From UBA993 sp964436815 (GTDB lineage Bacteria; Bacillota; Dethiobacteria; DTU022), in NCBI GenBank assembly GCA_964436815.1, contig CAYTER010000044.1, forward strand, positions 1-17,699: a stretch of 17,699 nucleotides of DNA, read 5' to 3'. The translations under genes were made by a program, and so were the position numbers. A model generated the notes under the pieces. It was not told the DNA's origin. It saw only the letters and a program-made list of their open reading frames with translations, and made no database searches. Numbering within the stretch: the first letter of the stretch is position 1; every line of letters starts with the position of its first letter. This document shows, piece after piece, positions 7,012 to 15,032 of this stretch.

Positions 7012-8307
7012 TTAAGCTAAGTAGCGGCGGGCCAGTTCTTTCAGAAAATCTGTTTTAAGCCTCAGGCTGACCACATCGGTTCGCTCGTTTCGACCGTGTA
7101 TGGTACTCCTGGCTTCCTGATCAAAACCGGCAGCCATGTGTCCGATCCCGTAAGCAGGAATCCCGGCCCCCCGCAAGTACTTGGAATCAGTTGATCCGGA
7201 AGAGATAACCGGCAAGCAGATCGTGTCTTTCCCGGTCAAACCTAAAGTAACTTCCTCCATGAGGCGGTAAAAAGAATCACTTGCACTTGAAAAGGTAGGA
7301 GCCTTGGATTCAGTAAATTCAATCTCAATATCTTTACCAATAATCATCCGCAGTTCTTTTTCGACATATTCATTATCCTGTCCGGGCAGGATGCGAATAT
7401 CGATATCGGCCTCACAATAATCCGGAACAATATTAGTTTTTGTGCCACCACGGATCTGATTTGGTGATACTGTCATCCTGGTCATTGAACGCAGGGCTTC
7501 AACAAAGGCTTTTTCAAGAGGCAGCTGTTCAAGGAGGGCATCAACATCGTCAGCTGAACAGGTCTTTAGCTCTAAGTTACAAAGTTTGGCCAGGCTTTTT
7601 AAGAGCTTTTCCACTTCAGGGACCACTACCACCTCGGCCCGGTAGTTATGCAGCCGGCTGACAGCGCGAGCCAGTTTAACCACGGCATTATCGGCCAGGG
7701 TTGGAATAGAGCCGTGACCGGCGACACCATGGGCTTTTAAAGTACACCAGGCAGTCCCTTTTTCGCCAACCTGGATGAAATAAGCAAGCTTTCCGTTGAT
7801 CAAAATTGGCTGATCTGCCCCTTCATTTACGGCATAATCAGCTTTAACTTTCTCCGGTTCTTTTTTGATCAGATGAGCCGCTCCTAAGTTCCCGCCTTTT
7901 TCTTCGTCCGCCATCGCCGCGATAATCAATTCACCATTAAGAGGAACGCCTTCAGCCAACAGTTCCAGGGCGGCAACTACCTCTGCCGCTGTAAGGTCTT
8001 TACAGTCAAGCGCGCCACGGCCGAAAATCTTTCCATCTTTAATTTCCCCGCTAAAGGGATCAAAATCCCAGTCATCGCCAACCGGAACGACATCGAGATG
8101 TGATGCAAAGAGCAATTTTTTCTCTCCGCTGCCGATCCGGGCCATAAAAGTCCCCCGGCCCGGTTCAGGCTCTATGATTTCACTTTCAACCCCGGCTTCC
8201 TTGAAAAGCTTTTTTAAATATTCAGCGGCCGCAGTTTCACCGCCCGGGGGGTTAACCGTATTGATCTTGATCAGATCGCTGAGCAGTTTTTCGGGAGATA
8301 TGGTCAT
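7012..8307 (-). CDS. M20 family metallopeptidase (ArgE/DapE/CPS1-like)
   Basis: A cytoplasmic zinc hydrolase of 431 residues; the family removes acyl groups from amino acids or cleaves small peptides. The metal and catalytic positions are all present: H70 and D72 in ASHLDVVPVGDDW, the bridging D101 in GRGALDCKD, the general base and metal ligand E135/E136 in ADEEKGG, an acidic residue at E162 in NEGAD, and H404 in STIHGRNE. The lid domain (about 185-300) holds AGHGSIPT. The overall form, with SSGSTDSKYLRGAGIPAYGIG, is closer to carboxypeptidase S/aminoacylase types than to DapE. It begins after the terminator of the ABC operon. The ATG start has a modest AGGAT site 11 bases upstream. The substrate may be what the neighbouring importer brings in (inference). 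Confidence 0.9.
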   Translation of the reverse strand: MTISPEKLLSDLIKINTVNPPGGETAAAEYLKKLFKEAGVESEIIEPEPGRGTFMARIGSGEKKLLFASHLDVVPVGDDWDFDPFSGEIKDGKIFGRGALDCKDLTAAEVVAALELLAEGVPLNGELIIAAMADEEKGGNLGAAHLIKKEPEKVKADYAVNEGADQPILINGKLAYFIQVGEKGTAWCTLKAHGVAGHGSIPTLADNAVVKLARAVSRLHNYRAEVVVVPEVEKLLKSLAKLCNLELKTCSADDVDALLEQLPLEKAFVEALRSMTRMTVSPNQIRGGTKTNIVPDYCEADIDIRILPGQDNEYVEKELRMIIGKDIEIEFTESKAPTFSSASDSFYRLMEEVTLGLTGKDTICLPVISSGSTDSKYLRGAGIPAYGIGHMAAGFDQEARSTIHGRNERTDVVSLRLKTDFLKELARRYLA

Positions 8308-8338
8308 ATTAGATTCACATCCTATTCTTTTGATAAAG

Positions 8339-8359
8339 AAAGGGCGCAGCGCGCCCTTT
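8339..8359 (-). terminator. Intrinsic terminator of the ABC importer operon
   Basis: A perfect 9-bp stem (8339-8347 with 8351-8359) with a GC-rich core closes on a 3-base loop and is followed on the minus strand by CTTTATC, U-rich together with the UUU at the stem base. It lies 65 bases past the stop of the last permease gene and 32 bases before the M20 gene. Confidence 0.7.
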
Positions 8360-8423
8360 AGAACTGCGATTTAGCCGCCTTTAAGTCTCTGTTAACTTTA
8401 TGGCAGCTTCGAACAGAAGTTAA

Positions 8424-9737
8424 TTAGCCAGCTTTACTTTCCTGCTCTTTTAATTCTTTTATTTTCTGCATACTCTGCAGTCTGCTCTTCCAGGCATGCA
8501 TCGCCAGGGTTACCCCGATGACGCCGTAAGCAACAAAAACCCTGAAGTACTCACCGACCTGGGCATCCCCGAAGAGCTCCCGTCCTGCCGCCGGTGCGAC
8601 GATAAAGAGGGTGTGGAATAAAAAGACCCCCAGCAGCGCCTGGCCGATAGTAGCTTTTGAGACGGTCGCCCCGCCGATCAGGATGGCAGCGATAGCATAA
8701 AAACCAATCTGCATGTGGCTGCCGTAAGTGCTCCAGGCCCCCATATTCTGCAGAAAGATGATATGCCCCCAGGAAGCAAGGACTGTAGACATGATAATCG
8801 CGATTACCCTGACCCGGTCAACATTAATACCAGAGACAGCAGCAATGTGACGATCCTGACCTACTGAGCGCATGTCCTGTCCCAGCTTAGTTTTAGTGAA
8901 GAAAAAGAGAAAGAAACATAGTGCAATAATCGCGATCCAGGTAGCCGCCGGAATACTGATATTTTTTAACGGAGAGTTGCTATTCATTAAAACAAAGGCC
9001 GCAACAACAACCAGGGCAGATATCAGTAACCAGATAATCAGGTTCAGTCTTTCTGATTTAAACCGGTCCGATTTAAAGAAAACAAAAAGCTGCCAAACTA
9101 CGCCAACCCCGCCGGCAATGATCATCATGATCGGCAAAGGTAAGCGGAAAAGGTCGTCAAGCCCGTATCTTAATCCTCCGGTTAAATCAATGGTGGTCCG
9201 GATCCCAACCCCGGAACTTAGGACCAGAACTTCATTATCCATCGGCAATATACCACCGACCAGTTGTAGAAAGATAAAGGTGTAAACACCCATGGCAAAA
9301 TAGCCGAAAATCAGGCCGGTAATCATCTCCTGGCCTTTAACCCGGTTAAAGAGATTACCGGTCAGGTAGCCAAGCAGAACCGAGAGAGGGGTAACCAGGG
9401 CGATACAGAGCATGATTCCGGCAAAACCGGGCACTCCCCAGTGGGTTACATAGATAATCACCGCCTGGGCTGCCATGGCGCCAACAATGATTGAAAAGTT
9501 TAACCCCATCCCCGCAATAACCGGAATGATCAGGGAAAGAACAGTAAAAGAGTTTCTTGACAGGCGCGATATAATATCTGTGAAATATAGATTAGAGTTC
9601 ATACCTGAAACCTGAAAGGCTATCAAACTTAAAGCGATGAACATGATCGTGACCATATTATTAGTCAAAAAAGATCTTATTTTACGCTTAAAATCATAAC
9701 CGGGATCAAGATCTAATTTCGGAGTATTTTTCATCAC
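8424..9737 (-). CDS. ABC transporter permease, BPD_transp_2 family (longer subunit)
   Basis: One of the two membrane subunits of the importer. The 437-residue product starts with a charged cytoplasmic stretch and then has about 9-10 hydrophobic segments, typical of permeases of the sugar/nucleoside (Rbs, BMP/Nup) group. The ATPase-contact region near 340-375 reads AIAAILIGGATVSKATIG and matches the equivalent region of the partner permease. A long hydrophilic insertion with charged residues (about 215-230) separates two membrane blocks. The GTG at 9737 overlaps the TGA of the upstream gene (GTGA), and an ATG follows directly at 9734; either could be used, with a purine-rich AGGGGG/GGAG site upstream. 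It is the last gene of the operon before the terminator. Confidence 0.92.
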   Translation of the reverse strand: MMKNTPKLDLDPGYDFKRKIRSFLTNNMVTIMFIALSLIAFQVSGMNSNLYFTDIISRLSRNSFTVLSLIIPVIAGMGLNFSIIVGAMAAQAVIIYVTHWGVPGFAGIMLCIALVTPLSVLLGYLTGNLFNRVKGQEMITGLIFGYFAMGVYTFIFLQLVGGILPMDNEVLVLSSGVGIRTTIDLTGGLRYGLDDLFRLPLPIMMIIAGGVGVVWQLFVFFKSDRFKSERLNLIIWLLISALVVVAAFVLMNSNSPLKNISIPAATWIAIIALCFFLFFFTKTKLGQDMRSVGQDRHIAAVSGINVDRVRVIAIIMSTVLASWGHIIFLQNMGAWSTYGSHMQIGFYAIAAILIGGATVSKATIGQALLGVFLFHTLFIVAPAAGRELFGDAQVGEYFRVFVAYGVIGVTLAMHAWKSRLQSMQKIKELKEQESKAG

Positions 9738-10786
9738 GCTCCATCCCCCTTCCCTGCCTGCATCAAGGCATAGAGAATTATGCCGTTTTGTATGATCTGC
9801 CTGGTAATCTCAGCCATACTGGCTATATCAGCCGTAAATGTATTGGCTACCGGCATGGCAACCACCAGAATCCCGAAAAAGAGGAAAGAGCCAACAATAA
9901 CATTCGTGATCGATGCTTTTTTAATTGAGGCGCCGCCGATCAGGATGGCAGCGATGGCAATAAAAGGCATCATCATTGGGCCTTCGTAGAGCTGGTAAAA
10001 CCCAAAGCTTTGAGCATAGACCAGGATACCCACCGCGCCAAATATGGTAGAGACGATGGTCCCGATAATCCTGTGTTTATCAACGTCAATTCCGGCTGCT
10101 TCAGCAAACCGGGGGTTATCACCGGCCGCGTACATGGCCATTCCGGTTTTACTGCGCATGAATAACCAGAGTATCAGGCAGCAAACGACAAAAACTAGCA
10201 GCAGCCCGGTTGGGATGGTCACATTGCCGATATCAAAAGCCCAAAAATTATTAAGCAGCTGGGCTACTTCACGGTTAAGCAAGGCGATGGTTACACGCAC
10301 CCCGCGGCCAATCGGCCAGGCCATTTCCGGGTTTTTGAACGGCAAAAGCAGCCAGCCGATTTTCATCACGGAGACAATCGACCAGCCCACAAAAATAGCG
10401 AACATCATTTCCGAACCCTTAACCTTGTTAAGTAAAACCCCATAGCCCCAGCCGACAAGAACGGCAAAGGGGATGGAAAAAGCAACAGCGGCAAAAAAAT
10501 TGGTAAAACCGTTTAGAGTTAGCTCCATGGCGATTAAGCCACCCAGCAATCCGCAGATGATCCCCAACGATAAGCCAAAATTCGGACCGGTGCCGCAGAC
10601 TATCGATGGTAGAATTGCCAGCACCAGGATGCCATTCATGCCGATCCTCACCAGACTGGCCGACATCAGTTCGGAAAAATCCAACTCCAACATAACGGCC
10701 ATAACACAAAGCAACAGGAAAAAGCCTAAAATAATCAGCCTTGGTATCCCGAAAGTGCTTACAAAATCCTTTAAAACTTTTTGCAT
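9734..10786 (-). CDS. ABC transporter permease, BPD_transp_2 family (shorter subunit)
   Basis: The 350-residue partner permease, with about 8-9 hydrophobic segments. It carries AIAAILIGGASIKKASIT near the C-terminus, the likely contact with the ATPase. I chose the ATG at 10786 because AAAGGAGC stands 8 bases before it. That site overlaps the stop codon of the ATPase gene, which implies translational coupling. The longer reading frame up to 10882 would overlap the ATPase gene by about 90 bases and is not needed. The end overlaps the next permease by 4 bases. Two unequal permeases plus one double ATPase is the layout of BMP-type (NupOPQ-like) importers. Confidence 0.92.
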   Translation of the reverse strand: MQKVLKDFVSTFGIPRLIILGFFLLLCVMAVMLELDFSELMSASLVRIGMNGILVLAILPSIVCGTGPNFGLSLGIICGLLGGLIAMELTLNGFTNFFAAVAFSIPFAVLVGWGYGVLLNKVKGSEMMFAIFVGWSIVSVMKIGWLLLPFKNPEMAWPIGRGVRVTIALLNREVAQLLNNFWAFDIGNVTIPTGLLLVFVVCCLILWLFMRSKTGMAMYAAGDNPRFAEAAGIDVDKHRIIGTIVSTIFGAVGILVYAQSFGFYQLYEGPMMMPFIAIAAILIGGASIKKASITNVIVGSFLFFGILVVAMPVANTFTADIASMAEITRQIIQNGIILYALMQAGKGDGA

Positions 10787-10790
10787 CGTT

Positions 10791-12377
10791 TTAAGCTCCT
10801 TTCCTGTCAACTTGTCCGGCCATGAGCAGACCGAAATCAACATCTGAAGCTTCCGGTTCCAGGATTCCTGCAACCTTGCCATCAGAAATAATCGCGATCC
10901 GGTCGCAGATACTGCGCAGTTCCGCCAGTTCGCTGGAGGTCATGATAATGGTCATGCCCATTTCCTCGTTCAATCTAACCAGGGTTTCTAAAACAAGGCG
11001 TTTGGCACCGATATCAATACCCCTGGTCGGTTCAGAAACAAATAGTATCTCCGGATTTAGAGTCAGCGCCCGGGCAATGCAAACTTTTTGCTGGTTGCCC
11101 CCGCTTAATCTTTTCACCAACTGGGTAGGGCCGGTACAGCGGATATCAAGCTCTTTAATTAGTTTAAGGGAATGCGCCCTCACCGCTGCGCTGTCAATTT
11201 GGGTTAGGGGACCAAACTTCTTTAAATACCGCCCCTTGTTCTGCATTGCGGTAACAACGATATTAAGTTCAATTGAAGAATCTAAGAGCAGGCCTACTCC
11301 ACGGCGGTCTTCGGATAAAAATGCCAGTTCAAGATTCATTGATTCCCGGGGGTTATTTAAAGTCAAGACCTGTTCATTAACTTTTACACTGCCTTCGGAA
11401 GGATAAAGCCCCATCACCCCATTGGCAATGCCGATTTTGCCCTGCCCGGCTAAACCGCCGATACCAAAAATTTCGCCCCTGAAAATCTCCAGGTCAATTC
11501 CTTTGACCACTTCTCCAGGCATACTGACTTTTAAATCTTCAATCTTAATAGCAGCTTCGCCTGCTTTGACCTGACTGGTCCGGTCAAAAAGTTTCTCAAC
11601 CTTGCGCCCTACCATCAGCTCGGCCAATTCGAAGATGTCGGTATCTTCCGTACGCTTGGTCGCCACGAGACGGCCATCGCGTAAAACAGTAATATTTTCG
11701 GCGATCTCCATCACTTCATCCAGACGGTGGGTTATAAATAGTATGGCAATCCCCCGCCCTGCAATTTTGCGCATCGCTTCGAGCAGGTTGGAGGCTTCGC
11801 TTTCGGTTAGAACGGCAGTCGGTTCGTCAAAAACCAACATTCGGATATTGGTCTTATCGATTTCACGTGCTATTTCAGCAAATTGCATGTACCCTACAGG
11901 CAAACCGGCTACCTTAACAAATTCTTCGATTCCGATATCCAGGCTGTCTAAAGCTTTGCGGGCATCGGCATTCATTGCCCGGTAATTAAGCGTTTTTAAA
12001 TTTTTACCAAAAACTCGGCTGACGATATTGTCTTTGAGAATCTCACGGTTTAATTTAATATTTTCGGTAATAGTATAATTTGGAAGCAGCATAAATTCCT
12101 GGTGAACCATACCGATACCTAAATCCATCGCCTGGAGAGGAGACATGATCTGAACAGGCTGACCATCGATTAAGATTTCTCCTTCACATCCTCCGGTTGA
12201 CTGAATCACCGGCATCCCGAAAAGGATATTCATTAGCGTCGATTTGCCGGCGCCGTTTTCTCCGACTATGGCGTGAATCTCTCCCGGCTTGAGGGCTAGC
12301 TTAACATCGGTAAGAACCTTGGTTCCGTAATAACTTTTACAGATATTCTCCATTTGAAGCAGGTATTCTTCTGCCAT
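10791..12377 (-). CDS. ABC transporter ATP-binding protein with two NBDs (RbsA/NupO-like)
   Basis: The 528-residue protein has two fused nucleotide-binding domains and energises the importer. NBD1 has a full Walker A (GENGAGKST, 39-47), a Q-loop region (VHQEFML) and Walker B with glutamate (MLVFDEPTA, 180-188), but its signature is altered to LPVGYMQFAEIARE instead of an LSGGQ-like form. NBD2 has a degenerate Walker A (GLAGQGKIG, 308-316) and an intact LSGGNQQK signature (424-431). Its Walker B reads ILFVSEPTRGID, with Ser at the usual Asp. One composite ATP site, NBD1 Walker A with NBD2 signature, is therefore complete and the other looks weak, a pattern known in this class. The ATG start has GGAGGGG 5 bases upstream. 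Confidence 0.93.
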   Translation of the reverse strand: MAEEYLLQMENICKSYYGTKVLTDVKLALKPGEIHAIVGENGAGKSTLMNILFGMPVIQSTGGCEGEILIDGQPVQIMSPLQAMDLGIGMVHQEFMLLPNYTITENIKLNREILKDNIVSRVFGKNLKTLNYRAMNADARKALDSLDIGIEEFVKVAGLPVGYMQFAEIAREIDKTNIRMLVFDEPTAVLTESEASNLLEAMRKIAGRGIAILFITHRLDEVMEIAENITVLRDGRLVATKRTEDTDIFELAELMVGRKVEKLFDRTSQVKAGEAAIKIEDLKVSMPGEVVKGIDLEIFRGEIFGIGGLAGQGKIGIANGVMGLYPSEGSVKVNEQVLTLNNPRESMNLELAFLSEDRRGVGLLLDSSIELNIVVTAMQNKGRYLKKFGPLTQIDSAAVRAHSLKLIKELDIRCTGPTQLVKRLSGGNQQKVCIARALTLNPEILFVSEPTRGIDIGAKRLVLETLVRLNEEMGMTIIMTSSELAELRSICDRIAIISDGKVAGILEPEASDVDFGLLMAGQVDRKGA

Positions 12378-12409
12378 ACGTTCCCCTCCATGCTAGGGCA
12401 AATTAAGCC

Positions 12410-12439
12410 GCAGGGTTGCCTGTTTCCAGGCAACCCTGC
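12410..12439 (-). other. 13-bp GNRA-capped hairpin between binding-protein and ATPase genes
   Basis: Positions 12410-12422 pair perfectly with 12427-12439. On the minus strand the loop is GAAA, a GNRA tetraloop. The hairpin begins 21 bases past the binding-protein stop. What follows is GGCTTAATTT, too poor in U to be a strong terminator. The likely role is to protect the upstream mRNA from 3' decay, or partial termination, so that more binding protein than transporter is made, as seen for other ABC operons (inference). Confidence 0.6.
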
Positions 12440-12459
12440 TCAGCTCAGGAATACTAGGT

Positions 12460-13599
12460 TTAGAAAATGATGTGGTCGGACAGATAGAGGAAGTAATTAT
12501 CTGTTCCGGGATACTCGGTCAGAGTAACCGAACCACCGGCAATACTCTCCATAATCGAAACCAGTTTGGCTTTGTCCACTTTACCGTTGGTGTTGCCATT
12601 GAGGTACTCAATAGCATACTCAACACCGGCTTCAATGTACATCATGTTAACCGGAACCGGCCAGGTGGCCACACGGCCGCTTGCGCCAGCTTCGGCACAT
12701 TTAATGCCAAGCTGCTCGATCATCCAGGGCACGTCGCCCTTCTTATCTTCCGGCACTTCAATACCAAGAGCTGCCGGCAGAGCATGGTAGGGAGAGGGGC
12801 AGCACTGGACGGGGAAGATTCCGCCGTACTCAATCGCCTGGCGGATCAGAGGCTCCTGCATTGCACAGTTGGTGCCGAAAACTGCAGTGTTCGGGCCGTA
12901 CTGGGCAATCTTGCGGGGAACATCTTCCATAATGAATTGCTGGGTTCCGGGAACACCTGCGTCACCGGTTGGGTCTGGAGCATCCTCGTCTACAAAAAGC
13001 ATACCCAGTTCTTCTGCTTTTTCCTTCATCATACGGCGGCGCTCAGCCAGCATTTCAATCGACATGTGACGAGGGAAAGAGTAATGAACCAAAACTTCCG
13101 CGCCAAGAGCCTTGGCATGCTCAGCAATCTGGTCACCACGGCCGAGGTCGTCGGTGTTTAAAACGATATCACCCTTCTGAGCGATAATATCCGGATCCTC
13201 CTGGGGAGAACCGAGAATAATCAGCATGTCGGGATAAAGTTCGCGAACTTTGTCCACGGCAGCTACTGCACCCGGAACAGCCTGAACCATAATCAGGGCT
13301 TTTACGCCGGGGGTTGAAGCCATTTCCAGCATGTTGGTAATGGTTGTTTCCTGCTCATCCATGAACTTGTCAGGATAAGTGGTATGCAGAATGCGATCTG
13401 CTCCGTATTTTTCCTGCATCTGGGCAGCCATACGGAATTCTTCTTCATTCTGGGTTACGGTGCTGGACATAATACCGATCTTCCAGTCATCCTCAGCTGC
13501 CGGCTCATCCGGAGCAGGTGCAGCATCCTGCTGGCCACAGCCGATCAGGCTGAAGACCATAGCAAATACTAACAGTAAAAACAGACTCTTTTTAAGCAT
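12460..13599 (-). CDS. DUF3798 lipoprotein, ABC importer substrate-binding protein
   Basis: This is the extracellular ligand-binding subunit of the importer. The 379-residue product has a lipoprotein signal peptide: MLKK, a hydrophobic core, and the lipobox LIGC with C21 as the lipidated residue. An acidic, alanine/proline-rich linker follows, then a two-lobe alpha/beta domain beginning WKIGIMSSTVTQNEEEF. The fold resembles periplasmic-binding-type proteins, and I recognise the sequence as DUF3798. I chose the ATG at 13599 because GGAGG stands just upstream and the signal peptide then starts correctly; an in-frame start at 13635 adds residues unsuited to a signal. It heads the operon ATPase-permease-permease. 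The ligand is unknown. Confidence 0.88.
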   Translation of the reverse strand: MLKKSLFLLLVFAMVFSLIGCGQQDAAPAPDEPAAEDDWKIGIMSSTVTQNEEEFRMAAQMQEKYGADRILHTTYPDKFMDEQETTITNMLEMASTPGVKALIMVQAVPGAVAAVDKVRELYPDMLIILGSPQEDPDIIAQKGDIVLNTDDLGRGDQIAEHAKALGAEVLVHYSFPRHMSIEMLAERRRMMKEKAEELGMLFVDEDAPDPTGDAGVPGTQQFIMEDVPRKIAQYGPNTAVFGTNCAMQEPLIRQAIEYGGIFPVQCCPSPYHALPAALGIEVPEDKKGDVPWMIEQLGIKCAEAGASGRVATWPVPVNMMYIEAGVEYAIEYLNGNTNGKVDKAKLVSIMESIAGGSVTLTEYPGTDNYFLYLSDHIIF

Positions 13600-13609
13600 T
13601 GTCACCCTC

Positions 13610-13663
13610 CTATAATGTATTAAATCCAAAGCCAAAAATGATAAAGCTTATCTGTTTGCCCAT
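13610..13663 (-). CDS. Possible 17-residue leader peptide before the DUF3798 gene
   Basis: A short frame starts at ATG 13663, preceded by a purine-rich AGGGGGG stretch only a few bases away, and encodes the hydrophobic peptide MGKQISFIIFGFGFNTL. Its TAG overlaps the region of the GGAGG site of the binding-protein gene, so ribosomes on it could influence the next start. The spacing of its own ribosome-binding site is short, and a frame of this size can occur by chance. Confidence 0.2.
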   Translation of the reverse strand: MGKQISFIIFGFGFNTL

Positions 13664-13749
13664 CACCCCCCTAAAGGAATACAAATGTCATATTTAACAA
13701 CGAGATTGACATAACATAGAGTTAGATCAGCTCTGTACCTTCGACATAA

Positions 13750-13765
13750 AAAGGAAAAATCCTTT
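13750..13765 (-). terminator. Weak terminator-like hairpin after the M24 peptidase gene
   Basis: AAAGGA (13750-13755) pairs with TCCTTT (13760-13765) around a 4-base loop. On the minus strand the stem is followed by TTAT, making a U-rich tail with the stem's own end. The stem is short and AU-rich, so termination would be weak. The rest of the stretch between the two genes (13600-13805) shows no convincing promoter for the importer operon, though one must lie there or upstream. Confidence 0.35.
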
Positions 13766-13805
13766 AATTATTTAAGGGTTTAACTAATGCCGATCATAGC
13801 AACTA

Positions 13806-14906
13806 TTACAGTTCAATCAGCTCACGATTGTAAGCGGTTAAGAGCCGCGGACCCTCACCGGTTATAACTGCCACATCTTCAATCCGCACCCCAAACTTAC
13901 CGGACAGGTAGATTCCGGGTTCAATGGTAAAAGCAGCGCCATTTTGCAGCGGTTCGTCGTTTCCTTCAACCAGGTAAGGTGCCTCGTGGACTTCCAGGCC
14001 AATACCATGACCCAAACGATGGTTAAAGTAGGGCCCGTAGCCGGCATCGGTAATGACCTTACGGGCAATGGCGTCAGTTCCGGCACCGCTTAAACCGCTA
14101 TTATCCTGCAAAGCCCTGAAGGCAGCGGCATTGGCTTCCTTCACTGCCTCATAGACTTCTTTCATTTCAGCAGTAGCTTTACCAAGGCAAAAAGTGCGGG
14201 TTATATCTGAGCAGTACCCCTTGAAGAGCGCTCCGCAGTCAACAACGATGAAGTCGCCTTTTTCCAGCAGGCGATCTCCCGGGCTGTGATGCGGCTGAGC
14301 TGCATTGGGGCCTGAAGCGACAATCGGCTTAAAAGAGATATCATCGGCAATTATTTTATATTCCATCTCAATCCGGGTTGCCAATTCTTTCTCACTGATA
14401 CCGGGTTTAATTAAGTCCAGAACCTTAGCCATGACCTGATCAGCCATCTTGCCGGCTTCATGCATGAGGTTGATTTCATCATTGTCCTTAAAAGCCCTGA
14501 GCGCTTTGGTAAGCGGCTCTGCTTCGACAAACTCTGATTCGGGTAAAATATTAATCAAGCCGATTAAATGATCGGCGCGGATGGTGTTATCAACGGCCAG
14601 ACTCTTGCTTTTATAGGATTTGATTCGCAACCCTGCCAGCTGAAAAGGATCCTTATCGTCTGTCCATGCTTCGAGGGTAAAGCTGCTGCCTAGCACCGCC
14701 TTCGCTTTATCCATGTACATTTCAGGCAGAACGGCAGCAGGTTTTCCATCAGCCGGAATAATAATCAACTGGAGCCTTTCATCCGGAGAAGTCTGCAATC
14801 CTGTAAAATAATACATATTGGGAGTGGGTCCGAGAAGTAAACTATCGTAAGATTCACTGCGCATTTTTTCCTGAACTTTGGCAATCCGGCCCAGGTATAA
14901 GTCCAT
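13806..14906 (-). CDS. M24 family Xaa-Pro peptidase (prolidase/aminopeptidase P-like)
   Basis: A cytoplasmic dimetal peptidase that cleaves the bond before proline, of 366 residues. The N-terminal creatinase-like domain covers about 1-135 (YYFTGLQTSPDERL). The C-terminal pita-bread domain has all five metal ligands: D223 (VVDCGA), D234 (YCSDITRT), H300 (RLGHGIGLEVHE), E329 (FTIEPGIY) and E343 (VRIEDV). The further histidine segment QPHHSPGD is at 204-211. I chose ATG 14906: the GTG at 14918 sits right against the AAAGGCGG site, while the ATG has an 11-base spacer. It is a separate unit between the activase gene and the importer operon. With the M20 enzyme it suggests a peptide-using setting. 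Confidence 0.92.
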   Translation of the reverse strand: MDLYLGRIAKVQEKMRSESYDSLLLGPTPNMYYFTGLQTSPDERLQLIIIPADGKPAAVLPEMYMDKAKAVLGSSFTLEAWTDDKDPFQLAGLRIKSYKSKSLAVDNTIRADHLIGLINILPESEFVEAEPLTKALRAFKDNDEINLMHEAGKMADQVMAKVLDLIKPGISEKELATRIEMEYKIIADDISFKPIVASGPNAAQPHHSPGDRLLEKGDFIVVDCGALFKGYCSDITRTFCLGKATAEMKEVYEAVKEANAAAFRALQDNSGLSGAGTDAIARKVITDAGYGPYFNHRLGHGIGLEVHEAPYLVEGNDEPLQNGAAFTIEPGIYLSGKFGVRIEDVAVITGEGPRLLTAYNRELIEL

Positions 14907-14964
14907 TAACGATAACACCGCCTTTAAATTTTAATCAAAAAAATAAACAGGCGAACCATCGTTA

Positions 14965-14994
14965 ACTATATCACAAAGGCTAAAAAGCAAGCAA
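14965..14994 (-). promoter_or_regulatory. Candidate promoter of the M24 peptidase gene
   Basis: On the minus strand TTGCTT (14989-14994) and TATAGT (14965-14970) are spaced by 18 bases, and TG one base before the -10 box makes an extended -10. The -35 box is weak. A small AU-rich hairpin (15008-15022) lies between this site and the activase stop. Confidence 0.45.
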
Positions 14995-15032
14995 GCTGCT
15001 GGGATTTCCTTTAAAATAAAGGTTCAGCCACC

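Noticed and set aside
8872..9285. 137-codon plus-strand frame, lysine- and serine-rich
   Set aside because: Antisense of a permease gene; its composition simply mirrors codons of hydrophobic residues.
10787..10882. Longer permease start at 10882
   Set aside because: It would overlap the ATPase gene by about 90 bases, while an ideal ribosome-binding site stands before ATG 10786.
10822..11406. 194-codon open frame on the plus strand
   Set aside because: It lies wholly opposite the ATPase gene, has no recognisable domain, and its serine/arginine-rich product is typical of an antisense shadow frame.
12472..13161. 229-codon open frame on the plus strand
   Set aside because: It is opposite the DUF3798 gene, which has a clear signal peptide and domain. 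The antisense product has no recognisable feature.
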